Both the position numbers and the translations under genes were made by a program. A stretch of DNA of 64,000 nucleotides from Pedobacter lusitanus (GTDB lineage Bacteria; Bacteroidota; Bacteroidia; Sphingobacteriales; Sphingobacteriaceae), in the NCBI RefSeq assembly GCF_040026395.1, contig NZ_CP157278.1, positions 5,580,001-5,644,000 of the forward strand, read 5' to 3'. Position 1 is the first letter of the stretch, and the number at the start of each line of letters is the position of its first letter. The notes below the pieces were generated by a model, which saw only the letters and a list, made by a program, of their open reading frames with translations, ran no database searches and was not told the origin of the DNA. Below, piece after piece: positions 1-8,988 of this stretch.

Positions 1-2055
1 ACAGCCGGGGATGCACTGACAACTATACTGGAAAACGGAGAACAATTATATATCCGGGTGTTATCTTATCTGGGAGGAACCTGTATAGGTGACCTTTTGT
101 TTCCCCAGCCTGAAATTTTTGATAGTCTGGGGGCTACGCTTGGTCAAATGGATAAACAGCTGGCAGGATTTATACATCCTGCGGCTTATCGTTTTACAGA
201 GTGGGACCTGGCAAATGTGCTGAACAGCAGGGAAAATCTTAAGCATATCAGGGATCATGAGAAAAGAACTATGGTCTCCTATTTTCTGCTGCAATATGAA
301 ATGGAGGTTGTACCTGTACTGTCTTCGTTAAGAAAGGCTGTTATACATAATGATGCTAATGATTATAATGTGCTGGTGAATGATAACAGGGTTACCGGAA
401 TCATAGATTTTGGGGATATGGTTGAAAGTTATCTGATTAATAATGTTGCTGTTGCCTGTACTTATGCGATGTTCAGGCAGTTTGATCCGCTGGTTATTGC
501 AGTGCAGCTGGTCAAAAGTTATCATGAGGAATATCCGCTTAAACAGGAGGAACTTTCTGTTTTGTATTATCTGATCGCTGCCAGGTTATGTAAGAGCGTC
601 ACTACTTCGGCTATGCAAAGATCAAAAAGTGATAATAAGCATCATTTTATATCTGAGATGCAAGCCTGGATGCTGTTGTATCAATTGATTAAAATTAATC
701 CGTTAATGGCTGCAGACCGTTTTTATCAATGCTGCGGATATGGTTCTGCATTTCAAACTGACGATGATTATGCTGGCTTAAAACAGGAAAGAAGCAGATA
801 TATCGGTGCAAATCTGAGTATCAGTTATAAAAAACCACTGAAAATTGTGAGAGGTGCTCTGCAGTACTTGTACGATGATCAGGGGAATACCTATATTGAC
901 TGTGTCAACAATGTGAGTCATGCCGGGCATTGTCATCCTTCGGTAGTTATGGCTATGCAAAGGCAACTGGCCAAACTCAATACGAATACACGTTATCTGC
1001 ATGACAGCCTGATTGAATACGGGAAAATGATCACATCGACTCTGCCTTCGAAACTGAAAGTCTGTTATTTTACGAATTCGGGAAGTGAAGCGAATGATCT
1101 GGCCATAAGAATCAGCAGATTCTTTACCGGTCAGAAAGATGTAATTGTACTGGATCATGCTTATCATGGTACTTCAACTGTCGCTATGGAACTGAGTCCT
1201 TATAAATTTGACGGACCAGGGGGGGCGGGGCAGCAGTCTTATATTCATAAAGGAATGAATCCTGATTTGTATCGCGGAAATTACCGTTATGATGATGAAA
1301 ATGCCGGAAAGAAATATGCGGAATCAATTGCCTCAACCATTGACAGTCTGGCGGAAAAAGGAACTGGTATTGCTGCGTTTATCTGTGAAACTTTATTAGG
1401 GGTTGGCGGTCAGATCCCCTTACCGGAAGGGTATTTAAAGGAGGTTTACCAGCTGGTCAGGAATGCAGGGGGATTATGTATTGCAGATGAAGTGCAGGTT
1501 GGTTTTGGAAGAGTGGGCGAAAAATTCTGGGGTTTTGAACTGCAGGATGTTGAACCTGATATTGTAGTCCTGGGCAAACCTATAGGGAATGGCCATCCGC
1601 TGGCTGCAGTAGTGGTTACAGAAGAAATTGCGAAAGCCTTTAACAATGGCATGGAGTATTTCAATACGTATGGAGGGAATCCTGTATCTATGGAAACAGG
1701 GATTGCTGTAATGCGTGTGATACAGGAAGAGAAGTTGCAGCAGAGAGCATTGGAAACCGGTAATTATCTTTTGGAGAAGCTTAAGGACTTAATGAAAAGA
1801 CACAAAATCATTGGAGATGTGAGAGGGAAAGGGCTGTTTGTGGGGGTAGAGCTGATTAAAGACCGGAATACTTTAAGCCCGGCTGTTCCGGAAATTAATG
1901 AGATTGTAGAGCAAATGAAAGACCGGGGTTTTTTAATCAGTACGGATGGACCTTTGCATAATGTGCTGAAAATTAAGCCTCCAATGCTGTTTAATATAGA
2001 GAATGCAATATCTTTTGTTAGTCATCTGGATGAAGTACTGACCGGTTATTACTAA
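1..2055 (+). CDS. APH-type kinase fused to class-III PLP aminotransferase/phospho-lyase (5' truncated)
   Basis: The frame is open from base 1, so the true start lies upstream of the window; 684 codons are visible. The first third is an APH/choline-kinase-type domain with the catalytic motif HNDANDYN (from base 346) followed by IIDFGD. The rest is a class-III aminotransferase: GSEAND, DHAYHG, the PLP-ring Asp in [12 protein letters not shown], and the Schiff-base Lys in VVLGKPIG (codon 1576-1578). The architecture resembles fusions of hydroxylysine-kinase-like proteins with phospho-lyases of the AGXT2L/ETNPPL group, in which the kinase makes a phospho-amino alcohol and the PLP domain eliminates phosphate. 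That role and the substrate are inference from architecture. The downstream acyl-CoA synthetase starts 14 bases after the stop and may act on the resulting aldehyde- or acid-derived product. An ordinary omega-aminotransferase activity is the alternative. Confidence 0.85.
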   Translation, partial: TAGDALTTILENGEQLYIRVLSYLGGTCIGDLLFPQPEIFDSLGATLGQMDKQLAGFIHPAAYRFTEWDLANVLNSRENLKHIRDHEKRTMVSYFLLQYEMEVVPVLSSLRKAVIHNDANDYNVLVNDNRVTGIIDFGDMVESYLINNVAVACTYAMFRQFDPLVIAVQLVKSYHEEYPLKQEELSVLYYLIAARLCKSVTTSAMQRSKSDNKHHFISEMQAWMLLYQLIKINPLMAADRFYQCCGYGSAFQTDDDYAGLKQERSRYIGANLSISYKKPLKIVRGALQYLYDDQGNTYIDCVNNVSHAGHCHPSVVMAMQRQLAKLNTNTRYLHDSLIEYGKMITSTLPSKLKVCYFTNSGSEANDLAIRISRFFTGQKDVIVLDHAYHGTSTVAMELSPYKFDGPGGAGQQSYIHKGMNPDLYRGNYRYDDENAGKKYAESIASTIDSLAEKGTGIAAFICETLLGVGGQIPLPEGYLKEVYQLVRNAGGLCIADEVQVGFGRVGEKFWGFELQDVEPDIVVLGKPIGNGHPLAAVVVTEEIAKAFNNGMEYFNTYGGNPVSMETGIAVMRVIQEEKLQQRALETGNYLLEKLKDLMKRHKIIGDVRGKGLFVGVELIKDRNTLSPAVPEINEIVEQMKDRGFLISTDGPLHNVLKIKPPMLFNIENAISFVSHLDEVLTGYY

Positions 2056-2069
2056 ATTAGGTTCAGCTT

Positions 2070-3788
2070 ATGGAAAAAACATTCAGAACAATACGCAGAA
2101 TTATAGCAGACAAGCAATTTGAAAAGCTGAAAAGTCTTGAGCTTATAAAGCCGGAATTTTTTAACTGGGCAACTGATATTTTTGAGGGAATTCATGTAAG
2201 TGAAACTCCCGCTGCAAATGCTTTAATCTGGACTGACGGAAAGGTTACCCTTAATTTTACTTTTCTGCAGATCAGCCAGGAAAGTAACAGAGTGTTGAAT
2301 TTTCTCAGGAATAAAGGGATACAACAAACTCATGTTATTTTGACACAAATGTCTTTGCAGCCATTAAACTGGTTTAGTCTGATGGCAGCAATTAAAGGAG
2401 GTTTCAGGATGATTCCCGCTGCCAATATTCTGGGTGTTCAGGATATTGTTTACCGGTTTGAAAAGTTAATGCCGGAGGTCGTGATTGCTGATGCAGAGAA
2501 TGCGTCCAAGATTGAAGAGGCGGAAAATATCTGCGGGAAAAAGGTTTTGGTTAAAATCATTGCTGAAGGACACAGAGAAGGCTGGTATACACCAGCAGAT
2601 ATAGCGAAGGAAGCAGATCATGCTGCCGGGGCAGTCACCAGGGCTGATGATCCTTTGTTCCTGTTTTTTACGTCGGGAACAACGGGTATGCCTAAAGTAG
2701 CTGTACATACACATTTGAGTTATCCTTTTGGTCATCTGACCACAAGTTCGTGGATAGGATTGCGACAGGATGATATTCATTATAATATTTCTCAGCCGGG
2801 CTGGGCAAAATTTGCATGGAGCAGTTTTTTTGCACCCTGGAATATAGGTGCTTCAATCTTCGCCTTTCATCAAAAGGATCGTTTTAATGCCGGTGAAACA
2901 CTGCAACTGATGGAAAAACATCAGATTACTACTTTTTGTGCACCACCTACTGTTTTACGGATGCTGATCCAGGAAGATCTGAAATCTTATCATTTCAGCC
3001 TGAGGTCTTGTGTTGCGGCCGGAGAACCGCTGAACCCTGAAGTCATTGAGACCTGGAGAAATGGTACCGGCATATTAATCAGAGATGGTTTTGGACAGAC
3101 TGAAAGCACTTGTCTGGTAGCTAATCTGCCGGATATGGAAGTTAAATTCGGATCTATGGGTAAACCTGCTTTTTTATATGATGTGGTAATTGCTGATGAA
3201 CATGGTCTGGAATTGCCCGTTGGTGAGGAGGGAAATATCTGTGTTAAAATGGATACCGGAAGACCTAATGGCATATTTAAGGACTATTTCGGAAATCCAG
3301 AAAAAAGAAAAGAAGTCTTTAAACATGGTCTGTATTATACAGGGGATAAGGCTTATCAGGATGAGGATGGTTATATCTGGTTTGTGGGCAGGGACGATGA
3401 TGTGATCAAGTCTTCAGATTACCGTATTGGTCCTTTTGAAGTGGAAAGTGTTTTGCTTGAACATGAAGCTGTGCTGGAGTCTGCTGTAGTTGGAAGTCCG
3501 CATGAGCTGAAAGGCCTGGAGGTTAAGGCATTCGTAATTCTGAATGCGGGTTATAAACCTGAGGGAGTGTTGGCTGATGAATTATTCTCTTATTCCAGAG
3601 ACAGGCTTTCACCTTATAAAATGCCCCGCATCATTGAGTTTGTAACGGAATTGCCAAAAACTATCAGTGGAAAGATCAGAAGAATGGAGTTAAGGAAGGT
3701 TGAGGCTGAACATAAAGGACAGGGAATTGTGATGGAACAGGAATATTTTTATATCAGGAAGAATAAACCGGGCTCCTTTAACGGATAA
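2070..3788 (+). CDS. AMP-forming acyl-CoA synthetase (acetyl/medium-chain type)
   Basis: A 572-residue member of the ANL adenylate-forming family, which activates a carboxylic acid with ATP and then transfers it to CoA. The P-loop-like motif FFTSGTTGMPK lies near residue 200, the A5-type motif GFGQTES near residue 350, the hinge/A8 motif GRDDDVIKSSDYRIGPFEVE near residue 445, and the adenylation Lys in PKTISGKIRR is Lys535. Length and motif spelling fit the ACSM/acetyl-CoA synthetase branch better than NRPS adenylation domains, and no carrier domain follows. It sits 14 bases downstream of the kinase-aminotransferase fusion and is very probably co-transcribed with it. The acid substrate cannot be read from the sequence. 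Confidence 0.9.
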   Translation: MEKTFRTIRRIIADKQFEKLKSLELIKPEFFNWATDIFEGIHVSETPAANALIWTDGKVTLNFTFLQISQESNRVLNFLRNKGIQQTHVILTQMSLQPLNWFSLMAAIKGGFRMIPAANILGVQDIVYRFEKLMPEVVIADAENASKIEEAENICGKKVLVKIIAEGHREGWYTPADIAKEADHAAGAVTRADDPLFLFFTSGTTGMPKVAVHTHLSYPFGHLTTSSWIGLRQDDIHYNISQPGWAKFAWSSFFAPWNIGASIFAFHQKDRFNAGETLQLMEKHQITTFCAPPTVLRMLIQEDLKSYHFSLRSCVAAGEPLNPEVIETWRNGTGILIRDGFGQTESTCLVANLPDMEVKFGSMGKPAFLYDVVIADEHGLELPVGEEGNICVKMDTGRPNGIFKDYFGNPEKRKEVFKHGLYYTGDKAYQDEDGYIWFVGRDDDVIKSSDYRIGPFEVESVLLEHEAVLESAVVGSPHELKGLEVKAFVILNAGYKPEGVLADELFSYSRDRLSPYKMPRIIEFVTELPKTISGKIRRMELRKVEAEHKGQGIVMEQEYFYIRKNKPGSFNG

Positions 3789-3815
3789 GAAAAACAAATT
3801 CAATACTTTTACTGT

Positions 3816-4142
3816 GTGAAATTTCTGGTCTTGTTTTTAACTGTTATTGTGGTCACGCTTACTGTAATGCCTTGTTGTGCATTAGCAGAAAGTGATACTG
3901 TAGTACAACACAAGGGGCAGAAAGATGAGCATCACAGTTGTCCGGAAAAGGGTGACGACTGTTGTAAGGAATGTTCTCCATTTTATGTTTGCGGAACCTG
4001 TACCGGATTTACAGTTACAGCACTTAGTTTATTGACCGGTCAGCCGGTTATTATCCGGCCAGCTGTGCAAAACGGAATCTATCTGTGTGGCGGGTTAACG
4101 CAGATCCCAACTGCTGTCTGGCAACCTCCTCAATTGAGTTAA
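3816..4142 (+). CDS. small secreted Cys-rich protein, DUF6660-like
   Basis: A 108-residue protein starting at GTG. Residues 1-25 form a signal peptide or membrane anchor (MKFLVLFLTVIVVTLTVMPC). The mature part has His and Cys clusters (HHSCPEKGDDCCKECSPF, then VCGTC), consistent with the DUF6660 family as I remember it. These small proteins often precede TonB receptors in Bacteroidota, and here the receptor follows 60 bases downstream. The Cys/His clusters suggest metal binding at the envelope, which is inference. The function of the family is not known to me. No better ATG exists close upstream, and the signal sequence begins directly at this GTG. Confidence 0.65.
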   Translation: MKFLVLFLTVIVVTLTVMPCCALAESDTVVQHKGQKDEHHSCPEKGDDCCKECSPFYVCGTCTGFTVTALSLLTGQPVIIRPAVQNGIYLCGGLTQIPTAVWQPPQLS

Positions 4143-4202
4143 TACATTTTTTATAGCCATTAAGGCTGATATTTATGGTAATAACTTAATTTCAAATACA
4201 TA

Positions 4203-6383
4203 ATGAAGAAAATTATTGTGGTTGTTGCATTACTGTTTTTTACAGGGACTGCTTATACCCAAAACATTTATAAAGCACTCATTAAAGATGCTAAGACAAA
4301 TCATATTCTTCCAGGCGCAATTTTAAAAGTGGAGGGGACACAGATTCATGCAGTAGCAGATAGTACGGGTCTTTTTACGGTGAGTAATATCCCTGCTGGT
4401 AAACAGTTACTGGAATTTAGTTATACTGGTTTTGAGCCGGAAACCGTGCTGGTAACTTTTCCTGTAATTCAGACTGCTCCAATGCTTGTTTTACTGAAAG
4501 CAGTGAAACCGGAGGAAGAATTGGATGAAGTGACGATTTCGGCTACCCGGGGTACAAGAACAATTTCCAGTATTCCTACACGTGTAGAAGTCATTGCGGG
4601 GGAAGAACTGGATGAGAAAGGAAATATGAAACCAGGAGATATCCGCATGATGCTTGCTGAAAGTACAGGTATACAGACCCAGCAGACTTCAGCAATCAGT
4701 GGAAATTCCAGTATCCGGATACAGGGACTTGACGGGAAATATACACAGCTTATCCGTGATGGTTTTCCTTTGTATTCCGGTTTTTCGGGTGGGTTGGGAT
4801 TATTGCAGATTGCTCCTCTGGATCTTCAGCAGGTTGAAGTAATCAAAGGATCTTCTTCTACCTTGTATGGGGGCGGGGCAATAGCCGGACTGGTGAATCT
4901 GGTGTCTAAGAAACCAACGGCCGGCCGGCAGCTTAATTTCCTTTTAAACGGAACCTCAGCTCTCGGGTTGGATCTCAGTAGTTTTTATGCACAGAAGTTT
5001 AATCAGACAGGTGTTACAGTTTATGCAGCCTATAATAAGGGTACGGCATATGATCCCGCAGCTATTGGTCTGACAGCAATACCGGAATTTGATCGTTTTA
5101 CGCTGAATCCGAAAATGTTCTTTTACTTCAATAAGAAAACAACGCTTTCGGCAGGATTGAATTTAACCCATGAAAAAAGGTTAGGGGGAGATCTGGAGTA
5201 TATTAAAGGGAACGGAAACAGCGCACATACTTATTTTGAAGAAAATAAAACCGACAGGTATAGTACTCAGGTCGAGCTGGAACACAAACTAAATGAAAAA
5301 GAAAAAATAGTCATCCGCAATGCGGTAAGTTATTATGACCGGAGTATCCGCCTGCCTGATTACTTGTTTTCCGGTGCTCAGTTAGCTACTTATAGTGAAG
5401 CGAATTATACGCATAGTGGCAATAAGGCGGAATGGATTGCAGGACTCAATTTATTGACAGACAATTTCAGAGAACACAGGAATAGTAATTTTGCACTGAG
5501 AAGTTATAATTATACTACTATTGGTGCTTTTATTCAGCATACCTGGAATGTCTCCGGAAAAATTGTAATTGAATCGGGTATAAGAAGTGATTATCATAAT
5601 GATTATGGGTTGTTTTTCTTACCGCGAATCTCGGCACTCTGGAAGATCGATGATCATTTTTCCACCAGACTGAGTGGTGGCCTGGGGTATAAGGCTCCGG
5701 GTATTTTTACGGAAGATGCTGAACGGATTCAGTTTCGTAATGTGCTCCCGGTTGATGTAGCAAATACCCGGGCAGAACGTTCTTATGGAGCTAATTATGA
5801 TATTAATTACCATACAGCATGGTTTGATGATCTGTTAAGTTTCAGTGTTAACCAGCTCTTTTTCTATACCCGTATCAATAATCCAATCCTGCTTAATCCT
5901 GCTGGCAATGGAAATCTTGAATATGTACAGCCTAAGGGCAATTTAAATACGAAGGGAATTGAAACCAATGCGAAGTTTGGCTATAGAGATTTTAAATTGT
6001 TTATTGGTTATACAATGGCTGATGTAAATCAGGAGACAAGAGGGAACAGTACGACTTATGCTCTGGTATCCAGGCACCGGCTTAATAATGTACTGATGTA
6101 TGAACTGGAAGACCAGTGGAAAATTGGTGCTGAAGCCTATTATTTTAGTAAACAAAGATTAAGTGATGGCTCAACCGGAAGAAGCTACTGGACAGCAGGA
6201 TTAATGGCCGAGAAATTATGGAAACATTTCTCGGTTTTCATGAATTTTGAGAATCTGACAGATGTCCGGCAGACGAAATTTGATGCAATTTATTCCGGGA
6301 GTATTACCAGTCCGGTTTTTAAGGATATATATGCTCCTGTTGATGGTTTTGTAATGAATAGTGGAGTAAAGATAAAGCTGTAA
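4203..6383 (+). CDS. TonB-dependent outer-membrane receptor (siderophore/metal type)
   Basis: A 726-residue outer-membrane receptor. A signal peptide (residues 1-20, ending in TAYTQ) is followed by a carboxypeptidase-regulatory-like beta domain (about 22-105), a TonB-box-like segment (DEVTISATRG), and a plug (about 115-230) with the typical IQGLDGKYTQLIRDG and VEVIKGSSSTLYGGGAIAG. The remainder forms the beta-barrel and ends in a C-terminal strand (SGVKIKL). The length fits FecA/FepA/BtuB-type receptors and is much shorter than SusC. There is no STN domain, so it should not signal through a FecR protein. The preceding Cys-rich DUF6660 protein hints at a metal or metal-chelate substrate, but the substrate cannot be assigned. 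Its stop codon lies inside a palindromic terminator shared with the converging gene. Confidence 0.9.
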   Translation: MKKIIVVVALLFFTGTAYTQNIYKALIKDAKTNHILPGAILKVEGTQIHAVADSTGLFTVSNIPAGKQLLEFSYTGFEPETVLVTFPVIQTAPMLVLLKAVKPEEELDEVTISATRGTRTISSIPTRVEVIAGEELDEKGNMKPGDIRMMLAESTGIQTQQTSAISGNSSIRIQGLDGKYTQLIRDGFPLYSGFSGGLGLLQIAPLDLQQVEVIKGSSSTLYGGGAIAGLVNLVSKKPTAGRQLNFLLNGTSALGLDLSSFYAQKFNQTGVTVYAAYNKGTAYDPAAIGLTAIPEFDRFTLNPKMFFYFNKKTTLSAGLNLTHEKRLGGDLEYIKGNGNSAHTYFEENKTDRYSTQVELEHKLNEKEKIVIRNAVSYYDRSIRLPDYLFSGAQLATYSEANYTHSGNKAEWIAGLNLLTDNFREHRNSNFALRSYNYTTIGAFIQHTWNVSGKIVIESGIRSDYHNDYGLFFLPRISALWKIDDHFSTRLSGGLGYKAPGIFTEDAERIQFRNVLPVDVANTRAERSYGANYDINYHTAWFDDLLSFSVNQLFFYTRINNPILLNPAGNGNLEYVQPKGNLNTKGIETNAKFGYRDFKLFIGYTMADVNQETRGNSTTYALVSRHRLNNVLMYELEDQWKIGAEAYYFSKQRLSDGSTGRSYWTAGLMAEKLWKHFSVFMNFENLTDVRQTKFDAIYSGSITSPVFKDIYAPVDGFVMNSGVKIKL

Positions 6384-6400
6384 TTATTACAGCTTTATCT
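6370..6400. terminator. bidirectional palindromic terminator with both stop codons inside
   Basis: Bases 6370-6384 (agataaagctgtaat) are the exact reverse complement of 6386-6400 around one central base, so the two arms are 15 bp. The TAA of the receptor (6381-6383) and the TAA of the converging gene (6397-6395 on the minus strand) both lie within it. A T-rich tract (gtgttttta) follows on the plus side. Termination activity is inferred. Confidence 0.7.
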
Positions 6401-7408
6401 GGTGTTTTTAAGAATAGAATTAATCAGGTTATAGAGGTTTGACTGCAGGTTGTTTTGACCACCGGCCTCTTTAACCTTTTTTCTGAATGCAATAATTGAA
6501 TTTGCCACAGTGCTGTTAGGATGGTGTTTGATGATGGTATCAAAATCGGCATCCACATCAGGCTCAATGCTGTTGGTCTCTGTATTCAGAGTAGCTGTGT
6601 TTTCCAGACCACCTAAAAGATAGCTCATGTAACTCCGGTAATTTTCCTTAGCCTGATTCTGATAATGACTGCCTGGATATTTTTTTAAATACTGTTCCCA
6701 GGCAAAAGCCCATTCACCCAGGGTAATGCGGTCAACCGCCAGTCCGGCATCAAAATCAATTACAGGATCATTTTCAAATGCTTTCTGATCCCAGAACTTC
6801 TGATCACTTTCGGGTAAGGAGGACGCAAATAATTCTTTCCAGTAAAGTGGTTTAAGGCTAAAAACAGGCCCAACTTCTTCTTCAGTGGTGATTTCTATCT
6901 GATGAGCTGTTAATTGGTGTAACAGAGATTTTTGGCTGGCCTCCAGACTGGCGGTAAAGTCGTTGTCAAATTTCTTTTGGGTGTCGGTTACAGATTCTCC
7001 TTCAACAGGGTTATATATTGTAGCACCATAAGCTGAAAGCAATTTTCCCTGTTCCGGGTCCAGACGGCTGATTAATGGGGTAAGTGCTTTCTCCCATTTA
7101 TCCAGTAATTTATACCGGTCTGCGATATTGAGCAGAGGCAGCTGGCTGCGTATCTCATTTTCTACCGCTGTAAGTGTGGTCAGGGAAGGTTTTTTTTGAA
7201 ATGCACTTATTTTTAAACTGATTGCATCTGATGTCATGTTATTCTTCTGAGCAAGCGTATCCTGATCTTTTGTCGCAATAGCTCTGGCAGGCTGGTCTGT
7301 AGTTGCCGGCTGAGGTTGACTCTTTTGGGAAATACTGATGGTTACCCATATTCCTGCTATCACCGCAATAAGGGCCAGTACAAGCCATAGAATTTTAGCT
7401 TTATTCAT
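6395..7408 (-). CDS. membrane-anchored periplasmic protein of unknown function
   Basis: A 337-residue protein whose family I do not recognise. Residues 7-27 form one hydrophobic segment (ILWLVLALIAVIAGIWVTIS), and the N-terminus is positively charged, so it is probably an uncleaved signal anchor with the rest in the periplasm. A low-complexity linker rich in Q, P, T and A follows (about 30-60). The remainder looks helical and polar, with possible helical-repeat character (KWEKALTPLISRL, WAFAWEQYLKKYPG and similar). It has no cysteines or catalytic motif that I recognise. It is transcribed alone, converging on the TonB receptor and divergent from the tetR gene. A TPR-like or scaffold role is possible but unsupported. 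Confidence 0.6.
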   Translation of the reverse strand: MNKAKILWLVLALIAVIAGIWVTISISQKSQPQPATTDQPARAIATKDQDTLAQKNNMTSDAISLKISAFQKKPSLTTLTAVENEIRSQLPLLNIADRYKLLDKWEKALTPLISRLDPEQGKLLSAYGATIYNPVEGESVTDTQKKFDNDFTASLEASQKSLLHQLTAHQIEITTEEEVGPVFSLKPLYWKELFASSLPESDQKFWDQKAFENDPVIDFDAGLAVDRITLGEWAFAWEQYLKKYPGSHYQNQAKENYRSYMSYLLGGLENTATLNTETNSIEPDVDADFDTIIKHHPNSTVANSIIAFRKKVKEAGGQNNLQSNLYNLINSILKNTR

Positions 7409-7485
7409 ATATGTTTAGACTCGTTGTTTGTGGGTTTGTTGGTCAAATGTAAAGTAAAATCTGATCAGGTATTTATTTTATTATT

Positions 7486-7509
7486 ATTGTTGAATAATCA
7501 TTCAATAAT
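7486..7509. promoter_or_regulatory. probable TetR operator in the tetR promoter
   Basis: An inverted repeat, attgttgaat (7486-7495) and attcaataat (7500-7509), matches at 9 of 10 positions around aatc. The 16-base core ttgaataatcattcaa (7490-7505) recurs with 13 of 16 matches at 8120-8135, upstream of the SDR gene. It overlaps the -33 element and spacer of the tetR promoter, as expected for autorepression. Confidence 0.65.
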
Positions 7510-7519
7510 AGTACCTTTG
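7490..7519 (+). promoter_or_regulatory. Bacteroidota-type promoter for tetR
   Basis: TTG at 7490-7492, a 19-base spacer, then TACCTTTG at 7512-7519 fit the -33/-7 consensus (TTG, N19, TAnnTTTG). The ATG at 7527 lies only 7 bases beyond the -7 box, so the transcript would have almost no leader. Confidence 0.6.
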
Positions 7520-7526
7520 TTGCTAT

Positions 7527-8102
7527 ATGGCACGTAACAAAGAATTTGATGTAACGGAAAGACTGGGAAAAGCTAAAGACCTTTTTTGGGAAAAGGGCTA
7601 TAATGCGACATCTATGCAGGATTTAGTCAATGCCATGGCGCTGAATCCGGGTAGCATTTACGGTACTTTTGGGGGTAAACACCAGTTATTCATAGAAAGC
7701 TTAAAACTATATAGCAAGCAGACACTGGATGAATATGAAAATGCAGCAGCCCAATCCAAATCTCCTTTTGGTTCGGTGAAAGCTATAATTCAGAAAGCCA
7801 TAGAACGGGCCTTTACAGAAAACAAAGCCTGCATGGTTGTAAAATCTTCATTTGAACTGGCCAGCGTTGATACTGATACTCATCGTTTACTGAAGCAGCA
7901 AACTACAGAGCTGATCAGTTTTCTGGAAAAGTTATTGAAACTGGGACAGGAAAGCGGAGAAGTTAATCCGGATAAAGATGTTAAAGTGATGGCGACATTT
8001 ATCGTTGCCAGTTTCGCTGGTTTCTGGCATATGCAGGTTTTGCTTGATGATCAGGATATGGCTATAGCAACAGGTAATTTTTTAATAGAGAGTTTGCAGT
8101 AA
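7527..8102 (+). CDS. TetR/AcrR-family transcriptional regulator
   Basis: A 191-residue one-component repressor. The N-terminal TetR helix-turn-helix spans about residues 8-55 (FWEKGYNATSMQDLVNAMAL, then GSIYGTFGGKHQLF), and the helical C-terminal domain binds an unknown ligand. The AcrR-type subfamily is suggested by ACMVVKSSFEL in the ligand domain. It precedes an SDR oxidoreductase and an MFS efflux-type transporter on the same strand. Near-identical operator-like sequences occur in front of its own gene and in front of the SDR gene, so it probably represses both units and is released by a substrate of the oxidoreductase or exporter. This control circuit is inferred from the repeats. Confidence 0.9.
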   Translation: MARNKEFDVTERLGKAKDLFWEKGYNATSMQDLVNAMALNPGSIYGTFGGKHQLFIESLKLYSKQTLDEYENAAAQSKSPFGSVKAIIQKAIERAFTENKACMVVKSSFELASVDTDTHRLLKQQTTELISFLEKLLKLGQESGEVNPDKDVKVMATFIVASFAGFWHMQVLLDDQDMAIATGNFLIESLQ

Positions 8103-8122
8103 AAAAAATTGCTCTAATCTTG
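8093..8122 (+). promoter_or_regulatory. probable promoter for the SDR-MFS unit
   Basis: TTTG at 8093-8096, 18 bases, then TAATCTTG at 8115-8122 (one mismatch to TAnnTTTG). It begins inside the end of tetR and its downstream edge overlaps the second TetR operator. It is weaker than the tetR promoter match. Confidence 0.4.
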
Positions 8123-8140
8123 AGCGATCATTCAATAATA
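8120..8140. promoter_or_regulatory. second probable TetR operator, upstream of the SDR gene
   Basis: Bases 8127-8140 (atcattcaataata) are identical to 7497-7510 in the tetR operator. The left half, ttgagc, is degenerate. Its position at the expected transcription start supports repression of the SDR-MFS unit and argues that the SDR gene starts downstream at 8150. Confidence 0.6.
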
Positions 8141-8149
8141 AATAGAAAT

Positions 8150-8986
8150 ATGAGAACAGAACAAAAAGTATGGCTGGTTACAGGTGTTTCCGGCGGATTA
8201 GGAAAAGAACTGGCAAAGAAGATTCATGAATCTGGTGATATAATCATTGGTACGGTAAGAAATGAAGAAGACAAAAAACGTTTTGAACTCGATTTTCCCG
8301 AACGGAGTAAGGCCGTGTTTTTAGATCTGGCTGATACTGCCGCGATGTCTGCTGTTGTGGCTGAAAGTCTGAAAGCATTTGGGAAAATTGACGTGCTGGT
8401 TAATAATGCTGGTTACGGACTTTTTGGTTTTGTGGAAGAAGCTACTGAAGCTGAACTGCGTCATCAGATAGATATAAGTTTTATTGGGGTATGGAAATTA
8501 ATTAAAGAAGTATTGCCTTCCATGCGGAAAAGAGGAAAAGGACATATTATTCAGATTTCATCAAGGGTAGGAATCGCCGCAGGTACTGGCGGAGGTTTAT
8601 ATGCTGCTGGTAAATTTGCTCTTGAAGGGATGAGCGAGGCACTGGCGCAGGAAGTAGCTCCGTTTGGGATAAAGGTAACACTGGCAGAACCAGGTCCTCT
8701 GAGAACAGATTTTTTTGGCAGATCAGTTGTTTTTACAGCTGAAGAAATTCCTGAATATAAGTCGGCCGTTGCTGACATCCGTGAAAGAAGCAGAAAAGTC
8801 AATGGAACACAAGGCGGGGACCCTGCTAAAGTTGCAGCGGTAATTGTTGAAATAAGCAAACTGGAAAATCCACCGCTAAGACTTCCTTTTACCCAGGCAA
8901 CTATAGATAGCCTCGAACAAAAAATAAGCTCCTTTCAGCAGATTATTGCCGACTGGAAGGAAGTAGCTGTTAGTGTAGCTTATTAA
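8150..8986 (+). CDS. SDR-family NAD(P)-dependent oxidoreductase
   Basis: A classical short-chain dehydrogenase of 278 residues. The Rossmann motif TGVSGGLG starts near residue 11, NNAGYG lies near 85-90, the catalytic Ser is in QISSR near residue 138, and Tyr151 and Lys155 lie in YAAGK. I chose ATG 8150 rather than the in-frame TTG at 8120, because the TTG lies within an operator-like repeat and the family usually begins a few residues before VWLVTG. The MFS gene follows after 2 bases, so the two are co-transcribed. The substrate is unknown. Control by the upstream TetR protein is likely from the operator match. Confidence 0.9.
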   Translation: MRTEQKVWLVTGVSGGLGKELAKKIHESGDIIIGTVRNEEDKKRFELDFPERSKAVFLDLADTAAMSAVVAESLKAFGKIDVLVNNAGYGLFGFVEEATEAELRHQIDISFIGVWKLIKEVLPSMRKRGKGHIIQISSRVGIAAGTGGGLYAAGKFALEGMSEALAQEVAPFGIKVTLAEPGPLRTDFFGRSVVFTAEEIPEYKSAVADIRERSRKVNGTQGGDPAKVAAVIVEISKLENPPLRLPFTQATIDSLEQKISSFQQIIADWKEVAVSVAY

Positions 8987-8988
8987 GG

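Noticed and set aside
8120..8149. TTG start for the SDR gene, adding ten residues
   Set aside because: The bases form part of an operator-like repeat and the added residues do not resemble SDR N-termini. ATG 8150 gives the usual start.
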